Positions 1 to 6,296 are shown, counted from the first letter of the stretch. The stretch: 7,123 bases of DNA from an uncultured Clostridia bacterium (GCA_946183765.1 CAMHDC010000063.1:1-7123), one strand, 5' to 3'. Notes: a model not told the origin generated them from the sequence alone. Made by a program: numbers and translations.

Positions 1-167
1 GCTGGACCCTCGCGGACGGCAGCTGGGCCATCGCCCGGCCCTCCGGCACGGAGCCCAAGCTGAAGATCTACTCCGGCGTCCGGGGCGATTCCGACCAGGA
101 TGCCGACGCCAAGCTCGCCGCCCTGGCCGCCGCCATGGACGAGCTGCTGAAGCCGTATCTGGCGTAA
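1..167 (+). CDS. Phosphoglucomutase/phosphomannomutase family protein, C-terminal end (partial)
   Basis: Only the last 54 residues are present. The frame begins at base 3 and stops with TAA at 165-167; the rest of the gene lies left of the window. The segment contains RPSGTEPKLKIY, the phosphate-binding loop of domain 4 in the alpha-D-phosphohexomutase superfamily, followed by the usual short C-terminal helix (ending LLKPYLA). Family members interconvert hexose 1- and 6-phosphates in the cytoplasm, supplying sugar nucleotides or glycolysis. The loop binds the substrate phosphate, but the fragment lacks the active-site serine and the sugar-binding loop, so phosphoglucomutase cannot be separated from phosphomannomutase or phosphoglucosamine mutase. 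It converges with the epimerase gene on the other strand and ends just before a shared hairpin. Confidence 0.9.
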   Translation, partial: WTLADGSWAIARPSGTEPKLKIYSGVRGDSDQDADAKLAALAAAMDELLKPYLA

Positions 168-193
168 ACCTCTTTTGTTTGGATAATCAGGAA

Positions 194-232
194 AAGAGAG
201 CATGTGTTCCACGGAATACATGCTCTCTTCTT
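194..232. terminator. Hairpin terminator between convergent genes, likely bidirectional
   Basis: A perfect 12-bp inverted repeat (AAGAGAGCATGT at 194-205 and ACATGCTCTCTT at 218-229) encloses a 12-nt centre. On the plus strand it is followed by a short pyrimidine/T-rich tail (TTCTTAT); on the minus strand the stem ends in TTTTCC. It sits 27 bp after the mutase stop and 24 bp beyond the epimerase stop, the right place to end both convergent transcripts. The T-tracts are modest, so efficiency is uncertain. Confidence 0.75.
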
Positions 233-252
233 ATACTCCTTATGGTTTCGCG

Positions 253-1233
253 CTACAGATTCTCCTGCAGCCAGGCCACCATGTCCCGGATGGTTTCGGT
301 CATGGGGCGAGGCTTATAGCCCAACTCCGCCGTGGCCTTCTCATGGGAGTAGAGGGCGTTTGAGCCCACCACACGCAGGGCGTATTCGGTGTACAAGGGC
401 CGCCGATGCGTCGCCTTGGCGGCCATCTCCACAAAGGGTACCGCCGCCTTGCCGAGGAACAGGGGCAGCTCCGGTATGGGTTTTAATCCGGCAAGCTCTC
501 GGACCTCGCCCAGCAAATCCCGCAGGGAAAGATATTCCCCGTTCAGCAGATAGCTCTCTGCGGCCCGACCCTTCTCCGCCGCCAACAGGCACCCTTCCGC
601 CACGTCCCGCACGTCCACGAAATCATATCCCCCTTTTACGTAGGCGGGGAGCTTTCTCTGCATATACTGGATCACCATCTGAAGCAGATGGTTGCCGCCC
701 TTGTCCCCCGGACCCAGGATGCCTGTGGGCAACACCAGCACCGCATCCAGCCCTTGCCGGGCCGCCGCCACCACCGCGCGTGCCGCCTCCGCCTTGGTCT
801 TGGCGTAGCATCCTTCCACCCGGTCGGGGTCATAGTCGTCTATCTCCCGCTGGACCTGCCCCCGGGGCAGCTCCGGGATCGCATGGGAGGAACATACGTG
901 GATCAGCCGCTTCACGCCCGCCTCCCGGCAGAGGGTCAGCACGTTTTGGGTGCCCCCCACGTTCACGGAGCGCACCCGGTCGTCCACTTTTCGGGCGATG
1001 GAGATGAGGGCCGCCGTATGGATCACCACCGCTCCTTCGCTCTCTCGAAACAGAGGCGCCAGGGTCTCAGGTCGACACACGTCCCCTTCCACATACTCCA
1101 CGGCGGCGTCCGTCACCTTCGGCGCCTGGCCCGGCAGCAGCAGGGCCCGGACCCGCTCGCCCCGCTGCAGCAGCGCCCGGATCACCGCCGCACCCACATG
1201 CCCCGCGCCGCCGGTCAAGATAAAGTTGCTCAT
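253..1233 (-). CDS. NAD(P)-dependent epimerase/dehydratase (extended SDR family)
   Basis: A 326-residue cytoplasmic Rossmann-fold oxidoreductase. The N-terminus MSNFILTGGAGHVG carries the TGxxGxxG dinucleotide-binding loop of extended SDRs (residues 7-14). An acidic GD pair follows at 50-51, a conserved-type HTAAL stretch at 72-76, the catalytic YxxxK as Y143-A-K-T-K147, and candidate catalytic serines S115/S116. The VRDVAEG stretch near 208-214 is typical of the NAD-dependent epimerase and dihydroflavonol-reductase-like groups. The substrate (nucleotide sugar, aldehyde or ketone) cannot be read from the sequence. I start at the ATG at 1231-1233 because GGGAGG lies 6 nt upstream and the fold begins at once. 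A start at 1281 would add 16 residues and place the start upstream of the predicted promoter -10 box. The gene follows the permease but is separated from it by a strong terminator, so it is probably its own transcript. Confidence 0.9.
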   Translation of the reverse strand: MSNFILTGGAGHVGAAVIRALLQRGERVRALLLPGQAPKVTDAAVEYVEGDVCRPETLAPLFRESEGAVVIHTAALISIARKVDDRVRSVNVGGTQNVLTLCREAGVKRLIHVCSSHAIPELPRGQVQREIDDYDPDRVEGCYAKTKAEAARAVVAAARQGLDAVLVLPTGILGPGDKGGNHLLQMVIQYMQRKLPAYVKGGYDFVDVRDVAEGCLLAAEKGRAAESYLLNGEYLSLRDLLGEVRELAGLKPIPELPLFLGKAAVPFVEMAAKATHRRPLYTEYALRVVGSNALYSHEKATAELGYKPRPMTETIRDMVAWLQENL

Positions 1234-1239
1234 GGCGTG

Positions 1240-1245
1240 CCTCCC
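1240..1245 (-). promoter_or_regulatory. Ribosome binding site that decides the epimerase start
   Basis: GGGAGG on the minus strand, 6 nt before the ATG at 1233. No such site precedes the longer in-frame start at 1281, so this favours the 326-residue protein. Confidence 0.8.
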
Positions 1246-1263
1246 GATCCTGTTGATACATAC

Positions 1264-1292
1264 AGTATAGTATTGACCCATGAAAAAGACAA
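1264..1292 (-). promoter_or_regulatory. Candidate sigma-A-type promoter of the epimerase gene
   Basis: On the minus strand TTGTCT (1287-1292) and TATACT (1264-1269) are separated by exactly 17 bp, matching 4/6 and 5/6 of the TTGACA/TATAAT consensus. Initiation about 7 nt downstream would give a leader of roughly 24 nt before the ATG at 1233, with the Shine-Dalgarno inside it. The -35 box overlaps the T-rich tail of the permease terminator. Confidence 0.6.
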
Positions 1293-1320
1293 GAAGAAGG
1301 CGCGGCCTTGGCCGCGCCTT
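1282..1320 (-). terminator. Intrinsic terminator after the TRAP permease gene
   Basis: An 11-bp perfect GC-rich inverted repeat (1297-1307 with 1310-1320, AAGGCGCGGCC and its complement) starts 18 bp past the permease stop. On the minus strand it is followed by CTTCTTCTTGTCTTTTT, a T-rich tail. This is the classic form of a rho-independent terminator and should end the transporter transcript. Confidence 0.85.
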
Positions 1321-1338
1321 CCCACATACACTGTTGTT

Positions 1339-3489
1339 TTACACCGCCGCAGCGGGGGTCTTCTTTTTCTTGCTCATCAGGTACTGGAAGGCGATGACCG
1401 CAGCCACCACCGCCAGGCCCGCGATATCCGTCCAGGTGGAGGGAGCCAGCAGCAGCAGGCCGCCCGCGATGGCCAGGATGCGGATGTACCAGGGCATTTC
1501 GGTGAACGTGAAGCCCGCCAGGCCCGAGGCCACGCCGTAGATGCCGATGATGGAGGTGAGGCAGATCAGCGCCACCTGATACCAGTGCTCCACGCCCACG
1601 AACATCATGGTGGGATCCATGGCGAACACGTAGGGCACGATGAACGCCGCGATGGCGAGCCGCGTGGCGTTGACGCCGGTCTTCATGGGGTCGGACTTGG
1701 CGATGGCCGAGCCCGCATAGGCAGCCAGGGCCACCGGCGGGGTGATGTCGGCCACGATGCCGAAGTAGAACACGAAGAAGTGGGCCGCGATGGTGGGCAC
1801 GCCCATCTTGATGAGGATGGGGGCGCAGGTGGAGGCCATGATGCAGTAGTTGGCCGTGGTGGGCACGCCCATGCCCAGCACGATGCAGCAGATCATGGTG
1901 AAGAACAGGGCGACGATCAGGTGGCTGCCCGCGATGCGGATGATGAAGGAGATGATCTGGGAGGCAAGGCCGGTCATGGCGATGCAGCCCGCCACGCAGC
2001 CCGCGATGCCGCAGGCCGCGATGATGGAGATGCAGCTCTTGCCGCCGTTGGCCATGGCTTCCATGAACACGCCGGGGTTCATCTTGGCGCCCTTGAAGAG
2101 GGTGCCGCCCGCGGTGGCCAGGAGGCCCAGCACCACCAGCACCGTCAGCACGATGGCGGGGAGGCTGGCGAAGGAGGGCAGGAAGATGTAGGCGAGGAGG
2201 GCAAGGCACCCGATGATGCCCACGATCCTATTGCTCTCCATGTTGGCCACCACCACCGCGAACAGGATCGCCATGGCGGCGGAGAAGGCCATGGTCCGAA
2301 GGTTGGTGGAGACCATGACCACCAGCACCACCAGGGGGAGGAGCAGGTAGATCTTCTTGATCAGCTGTTTGAACACGGGCAGCTGATCCTTGGGGATGCC
2401 CAGCAGGCCGGTGCGCTTCGCTTCCAGATGGACCGCGATGAAGATGCCCAGGAAGTACAGCACCGCGGGCAGGATGGCCCGGACGATGATGCTGGAGTAG
2501 GGCACGCCCACGTAGTCGATCATCAAAAAGGCCGCCGCGCCCATGACGGGGGGCATGATCTGGCCGCCGGTGGAGGCCGCCGCTTCCACGGCGCCCGCGA
2601 ACTCAGGCCGGTAGCCGGTCTTCTTCATCATGGGGATGGTCACGGAGCCGGTGGTCACGGTGTTGCCCACGGAGGAGCCGGACACCATGCCGCACAGGGC
2701 GGAGGAGATGACCGCCACCTTGGCCGGACCGCCGCTGGCGGAGCCCGCCAGGGAGTTGGCCATCTGGATGAAGAAGTCGGAGATGCCGGTCCGCTCCAGG
2801 AACGCGCCGAAGATGATGAACACGGCGATATACTTGGAGCACACGTCGATGGGCGTGGTGAAGATGCCGGTGGAGGTGTAGAACAGCCGGAAGATCATGG
2901 TCTTCAGGGCGCCCACGAATCCCTGCTTCTGGGAGAAGAAGTAGATGGCGTAGCCCACGAAGAAGCCCGCCACGCACAGGATGGGCACGCCCACGCTGCG
3001 GCGGCACAGCTCAGCCAGGGCCAGCACGCCGATGGCGCCGATGACGTATTCGTACCACTCCAGATTGATGCCCTTCACCAGCAGGGACTTGATGGTAAAG
3101 GCGATGTAGAAATAGGCGAAGGTGCCCAGGATCATGATGATCCAGTCGAACCAGGGGATGTGATTGATCTTTTGACGGCCCTTCTTGGCGGGGTATACCA
3201 GATACCCCATCAGCACGCCCAGACCGACGAAGGTGGGCATGCGGACCAGATCCTGCATGGTGGCGAACAGGGTGACGTAGATGGTGTAGATGGAGAAGAC
3301 GGCCAAAATGCCCTTCACCACATACTCCTGCCAGCCTTGCCAGACCCGGACGTTGCTCTCCGGATCGTAGTTCTTCATGATCTCGTCCACTTCCTCCTGG
3401 GAGACCACGTCGAACTCGCCCCGCTCGTGGACCGGCTTTACCTCGGGCGCTTCCTCGACGCCGGCCTTGCGCTTTTTCATAAATGCCAT
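1339..3489 (-). CDS. TAXI-type TRAP transporter, fused small and large permease subunits (DctQM-like)
   Basis: A 716-residue polytopic membrane protein, the permease of a tripartite ATP-independent periplasmic (TRAP) importer, a family driven by ion gradients rather than ATP. A charged cytoplasmic N-terminus of about 50 residues is followed by hydrophobic segments near 58-77, 84-100, 113-133 and 144-160 (the DctQ-like part), then the long DctM-like domain from about 165 to 640. Family-typical motifs are AVISSALCGMVSGSSVGN (259-276), GGQIMPPVMGAAAF (308-321), GMGVPTTANYC (539-549) and ADITPPVALAAYAGS (580-594). The two PP motifs mark the two pseudo-symmetric halves. Two or three further hydrophobic segments (about 638-703) precede a basic KKKK tail. 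QM fusion and this motif set are characteristic of permeases partnered with TAXI binding proteins. The ATG at 3489 has GGAGGAAGG 5 nt upstream, better placed than the next ATG at 3480. It lies 111 bp downstream of its binding-protein gene, with no convincing promoter between them, so co-transcription is likely. The substrate is not readable; TAXI systems have been linked to glutamate and other carboxylates. Confidence 0.95.
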   Translation of the reverse strand: MAFMKKRKAGVEEAPEVKPVHERGEFDVVSQEEVDEIMKNYDPESNVRVWQGWQEYVVKGILAVFSIYTIYVTLFATMQDLVRMPTFVGLGVLMGYLVYPAKKGRQKINHIPWFDWIIMILGTFAYFYIAFTIKSLLVKGINLEWYEYVIGAIGVLALAELCRRSVGVPILCVAGFFVGYAIYFFSQKQGFVGALKTMIFRLFYTSTGIFTTPIDVCSKYIAVFIIFGAFLERTGISDFFIQMANSLAGSASGGPAKVAVISSALCGMVSGSSVGNTVTTGSVTIPMMKKTGYRPEFAGAVEAAASTGGQIMPPVMGAAAFLMIDYVGVPYSSIIVRAILPAVLYFLGIFIAVHLEAKRTGLLGIPKDQLPVFKQLIKKIYLLLPLVVLVVMVSTNLRTMAFSAAMAILFAVVVANMESNRIVGIIGCLALLAYIFLPSFASLPAIVLTVLVVLGLLATAGGTLFKGAKMNPGVFMEAMANGGKSCISIIAACGIAGCVAGCIAMTGLASQIISFIIRIAGSHLIVALFFTMICCIVLGMGVPTTANYCIMASTCAPILIKMGVPTIAAHFFVFYFGIVADITPPVALAAYAGSAIAKSDPMKTGVNATRLAIAAFIVPYVFAMDPTMMFVGVEHWYQVALICLTSIIGIYGVASGLAGFTFTEMPWYIRILAIAGGLLLLAPSTWTDIAGLAVVAAVIAFQYLMSKKKKTPAAAV

Positions 3490-3529
3490 GGAGTCCTTCC
3501 TCCGTTGCTATATTTTCGTTCAAATACGG

Positions 3530-3570
3530 CAGGAGCCGCGCCGCTTTTTGAAAAACCGCCGCAGCTCCTG
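3530..3570 (-). other. Imperfect hairpin between binding-protein and permease genes
   Basis: Two 20-nt arms (3530-3549 and 3551-3570) flank a single centre base. On the minus strand the pairing is CAGGAGC with GCTCCTG at the base, a GC-rich middle with two G-G mismatches and one wobble, and TTTTT with AAAAA near the tip. The minus-strand 3' side is not T-rich, so this is not a standard terminator. Its place, 30 nt after the lipoprotein stop and 26 nt before the permease Shine-Dalgarno, fits an mRNA-stabilising or partial-attenuation element giving more binding protein than permease. That role is inferred. Confidence 0.6.
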
Positions 3571-3600
3571 TGTGTTTACTTTACCCTATGGCCGGGTCCA

Positions 3601-4575
3601 TCACTTCACGGTGATGCCCTTCTCGGCGAAGTACTTGACAGCGCCGGGATGGAAGGGGATGGCCATGCCGTCGGTGGCGAAGGTCAGGTCGATCTCGGCG
3701 CCCTTGGCGTGGGCCGCGGTGATCTCGTCCTTGTTCTCGAAGATGGTCTTCACGATGGCGTAGGCCACGTCGTCAGAGACGGAGGCGTCGGCCACCAGCG
3801 TGGCCTTCACGGTGACGGTCTGGCAGTCTTCGGGGGTCTTGTAGACGTCCTTGCCGATGGTGTACTTGGCATAGAAGGGGCAGGCCTCCAGAAGCTTGGC
3901 CATGTGCTCGTCGTCGATGGAGACCAGGTACACGGACTTGGCGGTGCCCAGGTCGACCACGGAGGTGGTGGGGGCGCCGGCGGTCAGGAACGCGGCGTCG
4001 ATCTTGCCGTCCTTAAGGCTCTCGGTGGAGGCGGCGAAGGACTGGAAGATGGGCTGGATATCCTTCTCGATGTCCAGGCCGTAGGCGTCGAACACGTCCT
4101 TGGCGTTGAAGTAGGTACCGGAGTTCTGATCGCCCACGCAGACGGCGCGGCCCTTCAGATCGGCCACGGTCTTGATGTCGGGGTTGGTGGTGACGATCTG
4201 CACGGTCTCCGCGTAGATGCCGGCCAGGATCCGGACGTTGGGCACGGCGCCGGTCTTCTCGAAGGAGCGGGTGCCGTTGTAAGCGTAGGTCATAACGTCG
4301 GACTGCACGGTGGCCAGCTGGTAGACGCCGGTGGCCATGTTCTGCAGGTTGTCGGCGGAACCGCCGGTGGAAACCACGTTCACGCTCATGGTGTCGGGGT
4401 TCTTCTCATTGAGTACGTTGGCAAGCACGCCGCCTACGGCAAAGTAGGTGCCGGCCTCGCCGCCGGTGCCCATGGTCAGAGAGGCCTTCTTGGGCTTGTC
4501 TGCGTCTTTGCTGCCGCAGGCGACCGCGCCGAGGGCCAGGATCACAACCAGGATAATCGCCAGAAACTTTTTCAT
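3601..4575 (-). CDS. TAXI family TRAP transporter solute-binding lipoprotein
   Basis: A 324-residue extracytoplasmic binding protein. MKK followed by a hydrophobic stretch (residues 4-18) and a lipobox-like A-V-A-C (17-20) predicts signal peptidase II cleavage and lipid anchoring at C20, as expected for a Gram-positive TRAP receptor. A charged linker (GSKDADKPKK) leads into the two-lobed domain. TAXI hallmarks are MGTGGEAGTYFAVGG (35-49), STGGSADNLQNM (69-80), DLKGRAVCVGDQNSGT (139-154) and the C-terminal FHPGAVKYFAEKG (308-320). The protein captures the ligand and delivers it to the fused permease encoded next downstream. The start is clear: AAGGAGAG lies 5 nt before the ATG at 4575. A good promoter lies about 50 bp upstream. 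The length is normal for the family. The ligand is unknown; TAXI proteins are known for glutamate/glutamine-like ligands, but nothing here fixes that. Confidence 0.95.
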   Translation of the reverse strand: MKKFLAIILVVILALGAVACGSKDADKPKKASLTMGTGGEAGTYFAVGGVLANVLNEKNPDTMSVNVVSTGGSADNLQNMATGVYQLATVQSDVMTYAYNGTRSFEKTGAVPNVRILAGIYAETVQIVTTNPDIKTVADLKGRAVCVGDQNSGTYFNAKDVFDAYGLDIEKDIQPIFQSFAASTESLKDGKIDAAFLTAGAPTTSVVDLGTAKSVYLVSIDDEHMAKLLEACPFYAKYTIGKDVYKTPEDCQTVTVKATLVADASVSDDVAYAIVKTIFENKDEITAAHAKGAEIDLTFATDGMAIPFHPGAVKYFAEKGITVK

Positions 4576-4625
4576 GATAGCTCTCCTTTTCCATATTTGT
4601 TTGCCGGGGATGATTCGGCATTTAT

Positions 4626-4654
4626 ATTTTAAGGCAGTCCTGACAAAAATTCAA
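4626..4654 (-). promoter_or_regulatory. Candidate sigma-A-type promoter of the TRAP transporter operon
   Basis: On the minus strand TTGAAT (4649-4654) and TAAAAT (4626-4631) are 17 bp apart, each close to consensus (4/6 and 5/6), within an AT-rich stretch of an otherwise GC-rich window. Initiation near 4619 would give a leader of about 45 nt before the lipoprotein ATG at 4575. Dyads at 4695-4730 and 4752-4796 lie just upstream of the -35 box, where an activator or repressor could bind. Confidence 0.7.
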
Positions 4655-4694
4655 GTCGTTTTGCGTTTTTTATACGCCTTTTCCGGAATAATCA

Positions 4695-4730
4695 TGCGCA
4701 GGGACCGGCTTCTGCAGCGGCTCCTGCGCA
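4695..4730. repeat. Inverted repeat upstream of the TRAP promoter
   Basis: TGCGCAGG (4695-4702) and CCTGCGCA (4723-4730) form an 8-bp perfect dyad. Inside it, a mismatch and a wobble lead to three more GC pairs, leaving a short loop. It lies about 40 bp upstream of the promoter -35 box and about 80 bp past the amidohydrolase stop. It could be a weak terminator for the amidohydrolase transcript (no T-run follows on the minus strand) or a protein-binding site. I cannot choose between these. Confidence 0.5.
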
Positions 4731-4751
4731 CGTTTATATACTATTCTGTTT

Positions 4752-4796
4752 TTGCAGGATTTCCTGCAGGAACGGCCGGATTGCAGGCTTTCCTGC
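4752..4796. repeat. Two near-identical dyad repeats, TTGCAGGnTTTCCTGC
   Basis: A 16-bp unit occurs at 4752-4767 (A at the variable position) and 4781-4796 (C there), 15/16 identical and 29 bp apart start to start. Each unit is itself a dyad, GCAGG-N4-CCTGC, giving a 5-bp stem with a 4-nt loop; the first extends to 6 bp. They sit directly past the amidohydrolase stop (4811) and upstream of the transporter promoter. The spacing is close to three helical turns, which would suit paired binding of a dimeric regulator. RNA hairpins ending the amidohydrolase message are the alternative. No regulator gene is in the window. Confidence 0.55.
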
Positions 4797-4810
4797 TTGC
4801 AATTCTTGCG

Positions 4811-6109
4811 TCACCCCAGCAGCCTTTGGGCCGCCTTTCTGGCCTCGAAGAGGATGCGGTCCCTGTCCAGCGTCAAAAACGCGCCGTTCTCGTAGAGGAT
4901 GCGGCCGTCCGCCATGGTCAAACAGACGTCCGCGCCCTGGGCGGAATAGACGAGGTTGGACAGGGGGTCGATATTGGGCGTGAGATGGGGCCGGTCCATG
5001 TCCACGGCGACGATGTCCGCCTTGTTGCCCACGCACAGGGCGCCGGTGTCCGTCCGGCCCTGGAGCCGGGCGCCGTTGACGGTGGCCATCTGCAGGACGC
5101 GGCTCGGGGAAAGCAGGGTGGGGTCCCGCCGAACGCCCTTATGGAGGATGGAAGCCAGGTGCATCTCCTCCATCAGATTCAAATTGTTGTTGCTGGCGGC
5201 TCCGTCGGTGCCCAGGGCCACGGACAGCCCCTCAGAGACCATGGCGGGCACGTCCGCCACGCCGCTGCCCAGCTTCAGATTGCTCTCCGGGCAGTGGACC
5301 ACGGTGACGCCCCGGTCCCTGAGCAGGGCCCTGTCCTCCGGAGTGAGCCAGACGCCGTGGGCGGCGTAGGCCCGGCCGGCGAAGGCGCCCAGGCTGTCGA
5401 ACCATTGGGCCGGGGTCAGGCCGTATTTTTCCACGCAGGCCCGCTGCTCCCCTTCCGTCTCCGACAGGTGGATATGCATGCCCGCGCCCCGCTTCTGGGC
5501 CTCCTCGGCGGCGGCCCGGACCATCTTCTCCGTGCATGTGTATTCGGCGTGGATGGAAAAATCCGTCTTGATCCGGCCGTCCCCCGCCCCGTTCCATTCG
5601 TCGTACAGGGCCAGCATCTCCCGCATCCGGGCGCAGGTCATGGGCGCCTCGTCGGGATCGAAGGACTGCATGGGGCGGCAGAGATTGGCCTTCATGCCGG
5701 AGGCGAGGACGGCCCGGGCGGTATACCCGGGGGCCATGTACATGTCCGTGAAGGAGGTGGTGCCCGAGGCGATCATCTCCAGCATCGACAGCTCCATGCC
5801 GATCCTGAGGTCCTCGTCGGTGAGCCGGTCCTCCACGGGAAAGACGGTGTCGAACAGCCATTTGTCGAGGGGCAGATCGCTCCCCAGGCCCCGGAGCAGG
5901 CTCATGCCCGTGTGGGTGTGGCCGTTGATCAGGCCCGGCAGCAGGAGCTTGCCGGTCATGTCCTTCACCTCGTCGTAGGCTGCCCGGGGCTTATCCGCCC
6001 CCAGGTAGTCGATCCGGTCCCCGTCGATCCCCAGATACCCGTTTTTCAGGCAGGTGAAGGCGTCGTTTTCCCAAACGAGGATGTCCCCGTGCGCCAGCAG
6101 TCGCTTCAT
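4811..6109 (-). CDS. Amidohydrolase of the 5-methylthioadenosine/S-adenosylhomocysteine deaminase (MtaD-like) class
   Basis: A 432-residue cytoplasmic metal-dependent hydrolase of the amidohydrolase superfamily, with a short N-terminal beta region and a TIM-barrel core. The metal and catalytic set is complete: HxH as H64-T-H66 in PGLINGHTHTGM, H214 with E217 in HIHLSETE, H251 in AAHGVW, and D302 in GTDGAASNNN. H187 (SIHAEY) and the DKWLF...VEDRL region (82-95) match positions used for substrate binding in MTA/SAH deaminases. Those enzymes deaminate the adenine of SAH, methylthioadenosine or adenosine to inosine derivatives and ammonia. Related paralogues act on guanine or other heterocycles, so the substrate is likely but not proven. 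AAAGGAGA lies 5 nt before the ATG at 6109. The transporter genes follow in the same direction after 235 bp and have their own promoter. No clear promoter was found in the 187-bp gap upstream, so it may be read from upstream of 6296 or from a weak site. Confidence 0.88.
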   Translation of the reverse strand: MKRLLAHGDILVWENDAFTCLKNGYLGIDGDRIDYLGADKPRAAYDEVKDMTGKLLLPGLINGHTHTGMSLLRGLGSDLPLDKWLFDTVFPVEDRLTDEDLRIGMELSMLEMIASGTTSFTDMYMAPGYTARAVLASGMKANLCRPMQSFDPDEAPMTCARMREMLALYDEWNGAGDGRIKTDFSIHAEYTCTEKMVRAAAEEAQKRGAGMHIHLSETEGEQRACVEKYGLTPAQWFDSLGAFAGRAYAAHGVWLTPEDRALLRDRGVTVVHCPESNLKLGSGVADVPAMVSEGLSVALGTDGAASNNNLNLMEEMHLASILHKGVRRDPTLLSPSRVLQMATVNGARLQGRTDTGALCVGNKADIVAVDMDRPHLTPNIDPLSNLVYSAQGADVCLTMADGRILYENGAFLTLDRDRILFEARKAAQRLLG

Positions 6110-6136
6110 GTGTTTCTCCTTTTAGAGGAATTGATT

Positions 6137-6170
6137 AAAAGCACGCACCCTTTCTTGAAAGAAAGGGTGC
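6137..6170 (-). terminator. Terminator-like hairpin just upstream of the amidohydrolase
   Basis: A perfect 12-bp stem (GCACCCTTTCTT at 6145-6156 and its complement at 6159-6170) has a 2-nt centre. On the minus strand it is followed by GTGCTTTTAATC, so a T4 tract lies 4 nt past the stem (6137-6140). It ends about 15 nt before the amidohydrolase Shine-Dalgarno. It could end transcripts from the DUF4349 side or act as an attenuator in the amidohydrolase leader. Confidence 0.6.
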
Positions 6171-6186
6171 ACGCCCAAAGGACTTT

Positions 6187-6229
6187 AAGAAGGGAAGGTT
6201 GGTCGACGCCTATCCTATGCCCTCTTCTT
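6187..6229 (-). other. Possible interrupted stem-loop in the noncoding gap
   Basis: AAGAAG (6187-6192) can pair with CTTCTT (6224-6229), then GG with CC past a one-base bulge, AGG (6196-6198) with CCT (6214-6216), and GG (6201-6202) with CC (6209-6210). The loop TCGACG overlaps a GTCGAC palindrome. The pairing is interrupted and may be chance in a purine/pyrimidine-biased stretch, but it lies between two strong hairpins. It resembles no riboswitch class I recognise. Confidence 0.3.
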
Positions 6230-6246
6230 GAGCTTCTCTTTTTTGC

Positions 6247-6282
6247 GCCGCTTTTTTCTCTTCGTGAAGAGAAAAAAGCGGC
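6247..6282 (-). terminator. 17-bp perfect hairpin downstream of the DUF4349 gene
   Basis: GCCGCTTTTTTCTCTTC (6247-6263) pairs completely with 6266-6282 around a 2-nt centre, which in RNA would open to a 4-nt loop. It starts 14 bp past the DUF4349 stop, the usual place of a transcription terminator. The sequence after the stem on the minus strand is GCAAAAAAGAG, not T-rich; the T-run is inside the stem instead. It may therefore be an mRNA 3'-end protector rather than a canonical intrinsic terminator. Confidence 0.6.
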
Positions 6283-6296
6283 AAAAGAAGTCTTCT

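Noticed and set aside
204..1007. 267-codon plus-strand ORF opposite the epimerase
   Set aside because: The translation is Pro/Arg/Ser-rich without domains, it begins inside the terminator hairpin, and the opposite strand encodes a clear SDR with all motifs.
1234..1281. 16-residue N-terminal extension of the epimerase (start at 1281)
   Set aside because: The Rossmann fold begins at the inner ATG, which has a strong Shine-Dalgarno. The predicted promoter would place transcription start downstream of 1281.
4406..4621. 71-codon minus-strand ORF overlapping the lipoprotein start
   Set aside because: It has no ribosome binding site, its ATG lies at the predicted transcription start, and its Arg-rich translation is a frame-shifted copy of the lipoprotein coding sequence.
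688..4632. 1,314-codon plus-strand ORF as a gene
   Set aside because: It lies opposite three well-supported genes of known families, has low-complexity His/Asp/Gly-rich translation, and no Shine-Dalgarno of note. It is a codon-bias shadow.
6145..6282. Transposon or MITE terminal inverted repeats
   Set aside because: The two strong hairpins are each self-complementary but are not inverted copies of one another, and I see no target-site duplication.
6110..6296. Known riboswitch (SAM, SAH, purine, guanidine) upstream of the MtaD-like gene
   Set aside because: None of the conserved core sequences I know for these classes is present; only generic hairpins are seen.
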